Shown: in pieces, positions 16,322 to 26,279 of the stretch
Layout: each line of letters starts with the position of its first letter
Position numbering within the stretch: the first letter of the stretch is position 1
Assembly (NCBI GenBank): GCA_014859465.1
Contig: JACUUF010000005.1
Coordinates: forward strand, 1-64,000
DNA: 64,000 nucleotides
Direction: 5' to 3'
Source of the DNA: Methyloprofundus sp.
Lineage (GTDB): Bacteria; Pseudomonadota; Gammaproteobacteria; Methylococcales; Methylomonadaceae
Position numbers and translations under genes: made by a program
Notes under the pieces: model-generated
Told to the model about the DNA's origin: nothing
The model's database searches: none
What the model saw: only the letters and a program-made list of their open reading frames with translations

Positions 16322-16955
16322 ATGAAGCAAACGAGCTATAAAAGCCATGATAAGCCTCGACAGCAGCAAACCCGGCCAAGATGATAAAAAGCACGCCGCT
16401 CAGTCTATGTAATAAGCTGAGTGGTATTTTTTGCAATAAAGTGCGCCCCGCAAGTACGCCTAGAATTGAAGTCGTTATTAAGGCTAAAGTAGAGCCTATC
16501 CAAATTGCTTCTGGTAAGGCTGTACTACTTAAGGCAACCACAGCCAATTGGGTTTTATCACCAAATTCAGCGACAGTAATCAGAATAAAGGTAGTAAAAA
16601 AAAGACTATGACTACTTTTTTCTGGCAATACTGCATCGTCGTCTTCAGCCTCGTTAAAAAATAAGGCAAGTATGCCAAATACAGCAAATAATACGCAGAC
16701 TATTGCCGCAACTAAGTAACCTGGCACCCAATTAGCAATTGCTACACCAAAGATAACGGCTAAAGTATTAAGTAAAGCAAAAGCGGCTATGGCGCCAAAA
16801 ATAACTGGCATAGCACGATGTCTTGCCGCTAAAGTCATGCAAACTAATTGGCTTTTATCGCCAATTTCAGCAGCAATAATTAATGCATAACTGGTCGTGA
16901 TCGGCGTAAACCAAGCAAAAAAAGAAGCAGGTAGGGGGAAAGAAATATAATCCAT
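16293..16955 (-). CDS. TMEM165/GDT1 (UPF0016) family cation exporter
   Basis: A 220-aa protein with about six membrane helices. It has two copies of the family signature ExGD(K/R)(S/T): EIGDKSQLVCMTL near residue 30 and EFGDKTQLAVVAL near residue 134, one per half. Family members export Mn2+ (bacterial MneA) or exchange Ca2+/Mn2+ for H+. An acidic loop (EAEDDDAV) joins the halves. The substrate is inferred to be Mn2+. No manganese riboswitch is seen upstream. Confidence 0.9.
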   Translation of the reverse strand: MDYISFPLPASFFAWFTPITTSYALIIAAEIGDKSQLVCMTLAARHRAMPVIFGAIAAFALLNTLAVIFGVAIANWVPGYLVAAIVCVLFAVFGILALFFNEAEDDDAVLPEKSSHSLFFTTFILITVAEFGDKTQLAVVALSSTALPEAIWIGSTLALITTSILGVLAGRTLLQKIPLSLLHRLSGVLFIILAGFAAVEAYHGFYSSFASFTQFLTTVQ

Positions 16956-16975
16956 AAAAAGCTATAAAATAAAGT

Positions 16976-18361
16976 TTAAATAAGGTCGGTATTTTTACCA
17001 TCGAACAAGCAAATAGCGTTTTTCCCCGCGCGCTTCGCAGCATACATAGCCCTGTCTGCATGCTGCATAATTTTTTCAGCATTATGGCCGTTCTCTGGAT
17101 AAACAGTGATACCAATACTACATGAAAAAAAATGTTCGCTATTATTAAGAAAGTAGGCTTTATTGAGTTTCTGTTGAATCTTTTTAGCTACTATTTGTGC
17201 CTTCATTAAGGCAGGTTCATAACTTTCTTCTGTCGCATGAATCAATACCACAAATTCATCCCCTCCTAGCCTTGCTGGGGTGTCTTCTTCGCGTAATACG
17301 GATTGTAGGCGCTGACCAACTTGAATAAGCAGTTCATCGCCAATGTGATGTCCATAAGTATCATTTAAAGGTTTAAAGTTATCTAAATCTAAATAAATTA
17401 ATGAACCGTAAGCAGCGATACGCTTAGCAATGACTAATTCATGCTCTAAGCGATCGATTAATAAGCGTCGATTAGCTAAAGAGGTGAGGGCGTCATAAAA
17501 AGCGAGTTTTTTAATCGCTGACTCAGCTTCTTTTTGCTCTGTAATATCAGTTAATAGCCCGACATAATTTATGATATTGCCATCGTTATCTTTTACAGCA
17601 GTAATAGTCAAATATTCAGGGTAGACACGTCCTGATTTGCAGCGATTCCACAATTCTCCTTCATATTGGCCTGTTGCTAGTAATTCGCTCCACATATTGA
17701 TATAAAACTGCTGATCTTGATGGCCAGATTTCAGAATATTCATCTTGTTACCAATGACTTCTTCGGCACTGTAGCCTGTAAGCTTACTAAAAGCCTTATT
17801 AACTCTGATGATATATCTCTGAGCATCAGTAATAACAATAGGCTCATGCGTTTCAAAAGAAATAGCTAAAATACGCAGTTGTTTTTCAATGGCTTTACGT
17901 TTTTCGATTTCTGCTTGTAGCTCTTGAGTTCGCTGTTCAACTAAAACTTCTAAATGCTCACGATGCTTTTCTAGCTCATTTTTAATCGCTTGAGCTTTAA
18001 GGACATTATCAATCGTAATGGGCAATAGCTCTAAATAGGAGGATTCAATATCTTTGGTTAAATAATCCGAAGCGCCCGCTTTTAAAGCTTTAACTGCAAT
18101 AGCGGCGTTATCGTTACCTGTGATCATAATAACTGGCGTGTTAGAGGGGATAGCGGGTAATACGTCAAAGGCCGTGCCATCACCTAAGGCATGGTCAGCT
18201 AAAATAATATCAAAAGTCTGTGTTGAGAGTAAGTCTTTAGCTTCGCTCACTGAGCTAGCAATCTGATAGTCATAATTAAGTGATTTTTTTTTGACAAAAC
18301 GCTTAAATCCCATTTGATCAGTTAGATTATCCTCAATTAATAACACCTGTATTCTGTTCAT
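16976..18361 (-). CDS. Response regulator with PAS and GGDEF domains (diguanylate cyclase)
   Basis: A 461-aa protein. The receiver domain spans 1-120 with phospho-acceptor Asp56 (ILADHALGDG). A coiled coil covers about 125-165, PAS about 166-280, and the GGDEF domain 285-455. The active site RLGGDEF is intact at 364-370. An RxxD inhibitory site (Arg357-Asp360) sits five residues before it, so c-di-GMP product inhibition is expected. The start overlaps the stop of the upstream response regulator by one base. It is the output of a three-gene phosphorelay operon that likely changes c-di-GMP level. Confidence 0.93.
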   Translation of the reverse strand: MNRIQVLLIEDNLTDQMGFKRFVKKKSLNYDYQIASSVSEAKDLLSTQTFDIILADHALGDGTAFDVLPAIPSNTPVIMITGNDNAAIAVKALKAGASDYLTKDIESSYLELLPITIDNVLKAQAIKNELEKHREHLEVLVEQRTQELQAEIEKRKAIEKQLRILAISFETHEPIVITDAQRYIIRVNKAFSKLTGYSAEEVIGNKMNILKSGHQDQQFYINMWSELLATGQYEGELWNRCKSGRVYPEYLTITAVKDNDGNIINYVGLLTDITEQKEAESAIKKLAFYDALTSLANRRLLIDRLEHELVIAKRIAAYGSLIYLDLDNFKPLNDTYGHHIGDELLIQVGQRLQSVLREEDTPARLGGDEFVVLIHATEESYEPALMKAQIVAKKIQQKLNKAYFLNNSEHFFSCSIGITVYPENGHNAEKIMQHADRAMYAAKRAGKNAICLFDGKNTDLI

Positions 18362-18765
18362 TAACTGCCTACTGTCCAGTGACTATTCAGTACTTTAATT
18401 GAACAAAGAAACTCATCAAATTCTATCGGTTTAAGAATGTACCCAGCAATCCCTCTGGCGAAACTGCTATCGACATCCTGTTGTTCTCTAGAAGAGGAAA
18501 GCATAAAAACGGGGATATTTTTATAAACACTGCGTTGTTTAAGTATTTTTAGACATTCAAGACCATTCATTTTAGGCATATTAATATCCAAAATAATAAG
18601 GCAAGGTAGTGGCTTCTGGGGGTCATCTAAATAACCAATGACTTCTTCTCCATTCTTGGCAACAATTAATTCATTTAGCACGTTCAATTGCTTAAATGCA
18701 CGCCTAACGGTCATAACATCAACATGATCATCTTCGGCTAATAAAATAGGTCTAATATTATTCAT
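18361..18765 (-). CDS. Single-domain response regulator (Rcp1/CheY-like)
   Basis: A 134-aa receiver domain without an output domain. The acidic pocket is AEDDHVD, the phospho-acceptor is Asp60 in LIILDINMPKMNG, switch Ser is in FMLSSSRE, and Lys is in YILKPIEFDEF. The sequence type is that of Rcp1-like regulators, partners of phytochrome and hybrid kinases. It overlaps the kinase gene by 8 bases and the diguanylate cyclase by 1 base, so all three are co-translated. Confidence 0.93.
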   Translation of the reverse strand: MNNIRPILLAEDDHVDVMTVRRAFKQLNVLNELIVAKNGEEVIGYLDDPQKPLPCLIILDINMPKMNGLECLKILKQRSVYKNIPVFMLSSSREQQDVDSSFARGIAGYILKPIEFDEFLCSIKVLNSHWTVGS

Positions 18766-21700
18766 TTTTTATCGTTTTGGGTATGCTAAATATAAATTTA
18801 CAGCCGTGTATTCCATCGGATTCTAGCCAAATTTTACCCTGCCAACTATGCACAATTTTTTCTATCAAACTTAAACCGATGCCGGTACTTTCGGCTTGAT
18901 CTTTAGTCTTTAGTGTTTGAAATAACTGAAAGATTTTTTGTTGATATTGTGGCGCAATGCCGGGGCCATTATCCGCTACACAAAATATCCACTCAGTGGC
19001 ATTATTAAGGCAACTGAGTGTAATTTCCCCCAATGTTTTATCATTATATTTGATAGCATTATCAATAAGGTTTTGGAAGACTTGAAATACCCTTAATTTT
19101 TCACCCGTTATAACAGGAAATTGGCCAACAAGGCTAATGCTAATTGTCGGTTGGGGTGCTAAAAACTGAATGACATCTGCAATTAACTGGGCAATATCAA
19201 TTAATTCATCTTGCTCATGCAGCCTTCCTACGCGTGAATACTGTAAAATCCCTTCAATCATGTCATGCATACGTCTAGCGCGACTGCGTAATAACTGCAT
19301 TTGTTCTTGACCTTCTGCATCAAAATATTTAGCGTAATCCTCACTAATCCATCCTGCTAACTGATTAATTGCTCGCAAGGGAGCCTTTAAATCATGGGAG
19401 ACAACATAAGCGAAATTTTTTAACTCTTCATTTGCTGTATTTAAGGCTTGCGTTCTTTGGTTAACACGCTCTTCTAAAGTTTTATTTAATTGTTTTATTT
19501 CCGCTTCACTGGCGCGCGCTTGTTGTAGTAATAAGGTATTTTGCAAAGCAATAGCCGCTTGAGCACTTAATAATTTTGTTAATTCAATTTGTTCATTAGT
19601 AAATACTTCAACTATTAGCTTGTTTTCTAAATATAAAACGCCCAATACTTGTTGTTTAATAATAAGTGGAACACAAAAAATAGACTTAAGATGACGTTCT
19701 TTAACTATTTTATCAGTTATAAAATCACCTTCGTTTGCTGCATCTTTTAAGACTACTAGCTGCCCTGTATGATGCACATAATTAATAATTGCAGGCGATA
19801 AATCTAAAGCCTCTAGGTTTTGACTTTCAGCAAGTTCTACGATGACCCGGTCTTTTTTTTCAGCTTTTGCCATTAATTGTAAGACATCATCTTGCACGAC
19901 AAGCAAATAAGCGGTTTTTGCTCCTAAGCGCTCCATTACCGCCTGTAAAATAGTTTGCAGTAAGGGGTTGATATCTAATTGCTGGGTAATCGAACGTGTT
20001 GCTTGTAATAGATAATCTACATCGAGTTGTTGTGCAAGCCCAGTAGCTGAAGGCACAGCTAAAGAATTTTTTGGTACGATGCCATAGTTATTTTCAAGTT
20101 GTTGCGCTTTAACCAAAGCCGAGCAATGTAGATAGGCAGCAAGCGATTGATGCAAGTAATAATCAGCTTGATCATGCTGCTGTTCAAAAAACAAATGAGC
20201 GGTTCGTTCGTATAGAAACCCTTCCAGTAAAGTAAATTTCATAGCTCGGGCAAGATCGATAGCATCTAAGCATAGGCGACGTGTCTCGCTAAAATTATCT
20301 GCACAATAACTGGTTTCCATCAGCATAAAAGCTAAATAAGGTCTTAATATCGGGCCCAGAGATGACCAGATTTTCACTTGCTCTAAACAATGGTCTAAAA
20401 TAGTTTGTTCGCTTTTATTTGGTTTTGAATTTAAGCGTAGGCTATTAACATATCTAAATACATACCATAATCGATTAAGAATATTATCACTCAAACCGCG
20501 TAAATAAGGCTTCGCAAGTGCCAAAAACTTTGCTGACAGTTGATAATCACCAAGGTAATGCTGGCTAATGCCTGCTAGGGTGTAATAACCACCAATAGAG
20601 ACCACATGTTTGCGCACTTCCCATTGCTGTATTTTTTCGGCTATTTCTTGTGCAGAAAAAGAGGCTTTGCCAGTTATCATCAAATCGACCCAGCCCATAA
20701 CGGCACTTTCGGCCAGGCCAGAAGATAAGGATAAATTAAATTTATTAGAGAAATGGATACATTCGGTTGTTACTAAAGGAATTTGTGCTAAATTAGCGCC
20801 TTGATGAACCAAGTGCCAAATATATGGACCATAAGACAGCCCGGCATTATATAAATCACCACAATTTTTACCACGATGTATATTTTTCTGGCATTGCTCA
20901 ATAATATGCTCGGAACCACGGCGGTTATGCATATTAGTCCATAAAATACCATTAATGCCCTTGGTTGCGCCAAAGGTATCTGGATAGCGTTCAGCCAGGG
21001 CTAAGCCTAGGTCTTCATAACGAAAGGACATGCTATATTGACCTTGTCGCTGTAAATATAAGCCGACCATAGAAAAGCCATAAATCACCGATTCATCCAC
21101 GCCACCAGCAAGACAGTTTTGCGTAGACTGAATCGCGGATAAATACAGTTGTGGCACCATTCCCGCTAAATAATAATCAGGAATCAATTCACTATAAATA
21201 GCCGTTTCTATTTGTGTTGCTCGATCATTACTGGGGGTAATAGACAGAATTTTTTGCCAAATATCAGTGTCAGTCTCATGAATTTGACTGATAATGATCC
21301 GTGATTTTTCTAATGCTAAAACATCATCGACTGGTATTTCTCGATCAAAAAATTGTAGGCCACGATTACCCAATTTAATCGCCTCTACAAAATCCCCCAT
21401 AGAGGATAAACTGGTTGTTTGTTCATATAAACAATCCACTTTATCTAACTCTGTTTTTGCTTCTTTGATTAAGGTATTTAAAATCTTTTCTGCGGCCTGC
21501 TGATGACCCAAGGCCATTTCTGTACGCGCTAGGTATTTGTGTAAATTAAAAAAAAAGTCATAATTTTTTAACCAATCAGAGTAGGGGAATAATAATAAGC
21601 TCTGCTGGAAAAAAAAATTGGCATTGTCTATCGCTAAGGCTTTCATGGCTGCAAGACCAGCAAAATAATTAAATTCAGCCGCCTGTTGCTTATCTTTATC

Positions 21701-23887
21701 GCTATGTAGTTCGCCACTACCGGCAAACAAATGCTCAACAATAGTAAATATATTACTTAATTTACTTAGATCCGTGTGCTCAGGAACTGCCTTAATTAGC
21801 GCTTTAGCTATTTTGGCATGTATTTTCTGTTTTTCGTGCGTATCTAAAAAGCTTTCAGCGGCCGCTTGAACTTGGTCATGGAAAAAGTACACCCGGTCTT
21901 TATCTCTTAATAAAATATTTTTGCTAAAAGCATCAGATAAAGTTTTATATAAATTGTTTTTAGATATACCGGCTATTAAGGCTAGATCCTGTGCCAAAAA
22001 AGTAGCTCCTAAACACGCAGAAACAGCCAATAAATCACGTGATTTAGGCTGTAATTTTTGTATCTTATCCTTAAATAGATCAAGGGCAGTATGGGGTATC
22101 GCCGTATGGCGTAACTGAGCTTCATCCCATGTCCATAGGCCTTGCTCACTCAAATGCAAATGTTGATAACTGTGTAACCAACGTAAACTTTCATTAATAA
22201 ATAAGGGATTGCCAGCCGAGGTTTGGAAAATTAACTCAGCTAAAGCCTGAGTACGGGTAGGGTAGGTGTTTAAAATATAAGCCGTCATTTGATTGACATC
22301 ACGCATAGTTAAAGCACCAAGCTTAATTTCAAGCAAGGGGTATTGACTGGCTTTAATTTTATTAATCAAATAACTAAGACGGTGACTACTATCAACTTCA
22401 TTATGCCGATAAGCGCCAATTAAATAAGTATAAGGGTACTCTTCAGGGGCATTAAATAAACGCTCTAATAAATCAAAAGTCGCGCCGTCACACCACTGTA
22501 AGTCATCAATAAATAAAGTGAGTGGATGGTTTTTAGTGGCTAAACAGGCTAAGAAATTACCTGCTACATTATTAAAGCGATTACGTGATTCAACGGGGGG
22601 CAATTCTTTCACTGCCGGTTGTGAGCCAATAATTAATTCTAGCTCCGGCACTAAATCAATGATTAATTGAGCATGCTCTCCTAACGCTTCATTGATGCGT
22701 GTTTTCCAAAAGTCAATCTGCTGTTTATCCTCAGTTAAAAAGGTTTTTATTAAGTGAGTCCACGCTTGAATTAAAGTACTGTACGGAACATGTTTAGTAA
22801 ATTGATCGAATTTTCCCGAGGTAAAATAAGCCGAGTGCGCAATGATCGGCAACTGTAATTCCTGAATAAGACGCGTTTTACCTATTCCAGACAAACCAGA
22901 AATAAAAGCAGCACAAAATTCACCCGTGCAGGATTTCTCATGCTCAATAAGCAACTGTTTTTTATCAGCATCACGCCCCACCAATAAAGAAGGCAGTGTA
23001 ATGCGATCACTAAAGTCCTTTTGCTGTAAAGCAAAAGGTTTTATTTCTTGTTGTGTTTGCCATTGTTGCTCTGCTATCTTCAGATCAGCAACAAGGCCTA
23101 TGGCGGTCTGATAGCGTTTTTCAGGTGCCTTGTGTAATAACTGCTGGACTATTTTGCTAATTATTTTAGGGACTTGGGGATTTTCTTTGCTAGCAAAGCA
23201 AGGTATCTCGGCAAGATGAGAATGAATAATAGCGACAGGATCATCAAACAAAAAGGGGGCTTTTCCTGTCAGGCATTCAAAAAAAACCATACCTAAAGAA
23301 TATAAATCAGTTGAATAATTAACCTCATGTTTAATGCGTCCTGTTTGTTCAGGAGAAATATAGGGCAGGGTGTATTGTCTAAAACTTGGCTGATAAATAA
23401 AATGACTAATCTGGTTTATATCTAAAATACGAATATCATCTATAAGTTGCACCTTTAAAGTCTCAGGCTGAATAATAATATTTGAAGGTTTAATGCTTTT
23501 GTGAATAAAGCCAGCTTTATGCCGTTGTTCAATTTGCTCGGCAAGCGCAATCATCATGGTTAAAACACTGACTAAATTAAACCCAGTCCGCTTCGTCAGC
23601 CATTCTGACAGCGAAATGCCAGGAATCCACGGCTGAATTAAACAAATAATCTCATGTGTTGGGCTTTTTAACTGCGGGATGATGCAATGTGCTAAATTTA
23701 AATCTATAAGATGATCAAGCTGTTGTTGTAGGTAAGTGTGTAAATCACGACTGCAAAATTGCGCTTTAATTTTTTTTATAACTAGTTTATGTGTGGGACT
23801 AGATTTAAGATGAGCTTGATAAACCTCAGCATGCATGCTTTCGCCTAATAACGCAGTAACTTTATAATCTAGTAGGTTTTTTAGCAT
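18758..23887 (-). CDS. Hybrid kinase-like / AAA ATPase / GAF / histidine kinase
   Basis: A 1709-aa multidomain sensor. Residues 1-275 form a Ser/Thr kinase-like domain ending in YISPEQTGR and YSTDLYSLG. An AAA/NACHT-like ATPase follows, with Walker A SGIGKT near 336 and Walker B LFIDDLQW near 462. A long helical TPR-like region spans about 720-1290, GAF about 1296-1450, the HisKA box VVSHDLKAPLRAI near 1497, and HATPase with ENLIDNAIKYN. The histidine kinase part looks intact. In the kinase-like domain the catalytic HRD is HKS (Ser131), the glycine loop is poor, and DFG reads DDI, so Ser/Thr phosphorylation is doubtful. No membrane segment is evident, so it should be cytosolic. Confidence 0.93.
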   Translation of the reverse strand: MLKNLLDYKVTALLGESMHAEVYQAHLKSSPTHKLVIKKIKAQFCSRDLHTYLQQQLDHLIDLNLAHCIIPQLKSPTHEIICLIQPWIPGISLSEWLTKRTGFNLVSVLTMMIALAEQIEQRHKAGFIHKSIKPSNIIIQPETLKVQLIDDIRILDINQISHFIYQPSFRQYTLPYISPEQTGRIKHEVNYSTDLYSLGMVFFECLTGKAPFLFDDPVAIIHSHLAEIPCFASKENPQVPKIISKIVQQLLHKAPEKRYQTAIGLVADLKIAEQQWQTQQEIKPFALQQKDFSDRITLPSLLVGRDADKKQLLIEHEKSCTGEFCAAFISGLSGIGKTRLIQELQLPIIAHSAYFTSGKFDQFTKHVPYSTLIQAWTHLIKTFLTEDKQQIDFWKTRINEALGEHAQLIIDLVPELELIIGSQPAVKELPPVESRNRFNNVAGNFLACLATKNHPLTLFIDDLQWCDGATFDLLERLFNAPEEYPYTYLIGAYRHNEVDSSHRLSYLINKIKASQYPLLEIKLGALTMRDVNQMTAYILNTYPTRTQALAELIFQTSAGNPLFINESLRWLHSYQHLHLSEQGLWTWDEAQLRHTAIPHTALDLFKDKIQKLQPKSRDLLAVSACLGATFLAQDLALIAGISKNNLYKTLSDAFSKNILLRDKDRVYFFHDQVQAAAESFLDTHEKQKIHAKIAKALIKAVPEHTDLSKLSNIFTIVEHLFAGSGELHSDKDKQQAAEFNYFAGLAAMKALAIDNANFFFQQSLLLFPYSDWLKNYDFFFNLHKYLARTEMALGHQQAAEKILNTLIKEAKTELDKVDCLYEQTTSLSSMGDFVEAIKLGNRGLQFFDREIPVDDVLALEKSRIIISQIHETDTDIWQKILSITPSNDRATQIETAIYSELIPDYYLAGMVPQLYLSAIQSTQNCLAGGVDESVIYGFSMVGLYLQRQGQYSMSFRYEDLGLALAERYPDTFGATKGINGILWTNMHNRRGSEHIIEQCQKNIHRGKNCGDLYNAGLSYGPYIWHLVHQGANLAQIPLVTTECIHFSNKFNLSLSSGLAESAVMGWVDLMITGKASFSAQEIAEKIQQWEVRKHVVSIGGYYTLAGISQHYLGDYQLSAKFLALAKPYLRGLSDNILNRLWYVFRYVNSLRLNSKPNKSEQTILDHCLEQVKIWSSLGPILRPYLAFMLMETSYCADNFSETRRLCLDAIDLARAMKFTLLEGFLYERTAHLFFEQQHDQADYYLHQSLAAYLHCSALVKAQQLENNYGIVPKNSLAVPSATGLAQQLDVDYLLQATRSITQQLDINPLLQTILQAVMERLGAKTAYLLVVQDDVLQLMAKAEKKDRVIVELAESQNLEALDLSPAIINYVHHTGQLVVLKDAANEGDFITDKIVKERHLKSIFCVPLIIKQQVLGVLYLENKLIVEVFTNEQIELTKLLSAQAAIALQNTLLLQQARASEAEIKQLNKTLEERVNQRTQALNTANEELKNFAYVVSHDLKAPLRAINQLAGWISEDYAKYFDAEGQEQMQLLRSRARRMHDMIEGILQYSRVGRLHEQDELIDIAQLIADVIQFLAPQPTISISLVGQFPVITGEKLRVFQVFQNLIDNAIKYNDKTLGEITLSCLNNATEWIFCVADNGPGIAPQYQQKIFQLFQTLKTKDQAESTGIGLSLIEKIVHSWQGKIWLESDGIHGCKFIFSIPKTIKNE

Positions 23888-24057
23888 ACTGGAGGCCTGA
23901 TAGAGAGTTAAAAACAGGTTATTCCCGACGCGTATTTTGTCGAGAATCTAGTTATTTTAGTGCCTAGGCGATAAACTTAAGACTCAACGGACTTAATACT
24001 TTTAAGCTTTCTATCCCGTCTTAAGATAGAAAAGACCTATAGTTTCTAGGTGAAAAA

Positions 24058-24435
24058 CTAATCACGACTAATAATTTCTATAGCATTAGCATCTAGGTCG
24101 CGAACAAACAAAGCTTTACGACCTGATTTGCTCATTGAATACATTACCTTATTTTCATCTAAAGTTTGGCGTACGAGATCAAAATCATCAACCGTTAAAG
24201 CAACATGTCGATCACGACCACCATGCTCAGGACGACCGGAGGTAGGATCCATATTAGGCAGTTGAATAATATGCAGTTGTTGATTTTCACCTAATTGAAA
24301 CCAAGCGCCAGGAAAACCTAAATCAGGCCGGGGCATTTGTTGTAAGCCAAGAATCTGAGTATAAAAATGCAGTGAAGCTTCAACATCAGCAACCATTAAA
24401 CTCGAATGATGTAATAAAAAATTAAGTTTTGCCAT
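24058..24435 (-). CDS. VOC (glyoxalase/bleomycin-resistance fold) protein
   Basis: A 125-aa protein starting MAKLNFLLHHSSLMVADVEA. It has the two beta-alpha-beta-beta-beta modules of the vicinal oxygen chelate fold: HFYTQILGLQQM in the first half, and HVALTVDDFDLVRQTL and FVRDLDANAIEI in the second. Candidate metal ligands are the early His and the late Glu. The frame is open for 33 further codons upstream, but that stretch does not resemble the family. The substrate is unknown. A hairpin with arms tttctatc/gatagaaa lies just downstream. Confidence 0.8.
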   Translation of the reverse strand: MAKLNFLLHHSSLMVADVEASLHFYTQILGLQQMPRPDLGFPGAWFQLGENQQLHIIQLPNMDPTSGRPEHGGRDRHVALTVDDFDLVRQTLDENKVMYSMSKSGRKALFVRDLDANAIEIISRD

Positions 24436-24998
24436 TAAGGTAAATTTAGTAAAGTTAAAGAGAAAATTGAAAATTAGGTATCCTTGATATAGTGCCAAAC
24501 ATATCAACCTAAACCGACGCATAAAGCATACCAAAAATTGTACAGTAGCGTATCTGTTTATACCAAATACTGAATGCAGTTATCCTATATCTAACATCAG
24601 TAATTATAAAATGTCCATTTCTAAGTATCCTAAGTAGAGAAGAGCTGCTTAGCTAACTGTTAGTTCCGGTATTTTTGAGCTAGCCTGTCTTTATTCTTTA
24701 ATTTAACATAATATACATTATGCGAATTAATAATATCGAGCATACCCATAATACTCTGATGTGTTAATCACTATATTGTGATAGTCTTGATTCAAATAAA
24801 TCGAAGTTTTTTAGATGCTGAAATAACCCAATATGCATATCATTTTAAAGTCAGCGTTTGCAAACAATTGTAAATTCCCTCAGTCATTCAACTTAAAATA
24901 TATAGCAAACTATGGTTGCAATACATATCAGTATTAGGAGTACCAATACTCAGTCCACTTATTGCATTTTATAGTATTAAAAAACAGACAATGAATTC
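24436..24998. other. AT-rich intergenic region before the efflux operon
   Basis: About 560 bases without a convincing gene. It must contain the promoter of the VOC gene (leftward) and of the efflux operon (rightward). The clearest signal is the dyad at 24930-24950. I see no riboswitch, tRNA or element end in it. Confidence 0.5.
24930..24950. promoter_or_regulatory. 21-bp dyad, candidate operator of the efflux operon
   Basis: The sequence agtatt-aggagtacc-aatact pairs at 8 of 10 positions around its centre and ends 48 bases before the TolC-family start. Its size suits a MerR-type or two-component response regulator site, which often control Cu/Ag/Zn efflux. No regulator gene is adjacent. Confidence 0.4.
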
Positions 24999-26279
24999 AT
25001 GACGTTACTTAATAAATCCGCTGCATTTTTATTACTATTAATACTATCCACTCCAATAAACGCCGAACAAGCCAAGCTATTAACACTGCAAACCGCGATC
25101 AATATAGCGGTACAAGACAATCCTAGCCTCGCGCAAATTCAGGCACGCTCTGAAGCCCTGGCCGCTATACCGGCACAACGAGGGACTTTACCGGATCCTA
25201 TTATTAGTTTTAATGCTTTAAACTTGCCGGTTGATAGTTTTGATCTTGCGCAAGAAAATATGACCCAATTACAAGGTGGAATTTCTCAAGCCATTCCATT
25301 TCCGGGCAAATTAGCCCTACAGGAACAAACTGCCACGTATCAAGCAGAAGCCGCTGTATATGATGTCACAGAAGCACGCTGGCGATTACTGCGTGATGTC
25401 AAACAACACTGGTGGACACTTTTTTATCTGGATCGAGCACTAGACATCATCAACACAAATCAACAACTATTACGTCAATTTGTGCAAATCGCACAAACTA
25501 AATATGTCGTGGGTCAAGGCTTACAGCAAGACGTGCTACTAGCACAATTGGAACTATCTAAGCTGTTAGATAATGAAATCCAATTAACGGGCGCTAGAAA
25601 TAAAACACGCGCACAGTTAAACACACTACTTAATAGGCCAGCGGATCAAATGGTTCTTATCCCTGAAAAGGTTTCCAGCCACCTGCCCGCGTTATTAACT
25701 GAATCTGAGCTATTTCAGCAGGCAGAAAGTACCCGTGCTTTACTAGCTTCTCGCCGTGAAACGATCAATGCCGCACAATCTCGCCTAGATTTAGCCAAAA
25801 AAGACATTTATCCCGATTTTAATGTCGGCGCTTATTATGGCGGCCGCAGTGATACACTTTCCGGCCAGCAACGCGCTGACTTTCTTAGCCTAAAACTTAG
25901 CATGACCGTGCCTATTTTTGCCGCCAGTAAACAACACAAAGCCGTTGATCAACGCAGTAGTGAATTAATGCAACAACGCTATGCCTTGCAAGATCAATGG
26001 AATCAAGTACGCACTGAAATTTCAATGGCTTATAGTGCTTTCCAACAAACGCAAAATCAAGTTGTGCTTTATGATAGCGGCATTATTCCACAAGCTCGGC
26101 AAACAGTTGCTTCTATGCTCGCCGGCTATCAAGTTAATAAGGTTGACTTTTTAAATCTCGTGCGCAGCCAAATTACACTTTATAACTATGAAACCCAGTA
26201 CTGGAAAGCGTTTACTGAAGCTAATCAAGCCTTAGCGCAACTGACTGCCGTGGTCGGCAAGGAAGACATTTATGAATAA
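24999..26279 (+). CDS. TolC-family outer membrane efflux protein (CusC/CzcC-like)
   Basis: A 426-aa protein with a signal peptide (LLNKSAAFLLLLILSTPINA) and two outer-membrane efflux protein repeats rich in coiled coil. It provides the outer-membrane channel of the tripartite pump encoded here. It overlaps the adaptor gene by 8 bases. The length and its pairing with a heavy-metal adaptor point to the CusC/CzcC branch rather than general TolC. Confidence 0.9.
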   Translation: MTLLNKSAAFLLLLILSTPINAEQAKLLTLQTAINIAVQDNPSLAQIQARSEALAAIPAQRGTLPDPIISFNALNLPVDSFDLAQENMTQLQGGISQAIPFPGKLALQEQTATYQAEAAVYDVTEARWRLLRDVKQHWWTLFYLDRALDIINTNQQLLRQFVQIAQTKYVVGQGLQQDVLLAQLELSKLLDNEIQLTGARNKTRAQLNTLLNRPADQMVLIPEKVSSHLPALLTESELFQQAESTRALLASRRETINAAQSRLDLAKKDIYPDFNVGAYYGGRSDTLSGQQRADFLSLKLSMTVPIFAASKQHKAVDQRSSELMQQRYALQDQWNQVRTEISMAYSAFQQTQNQVVLYDSGIIPQARQTVASMLAGYQVNKVDFLNLVRSQITLYNYETQYWKAFTEANQALAQLTAVVGKEDIYE

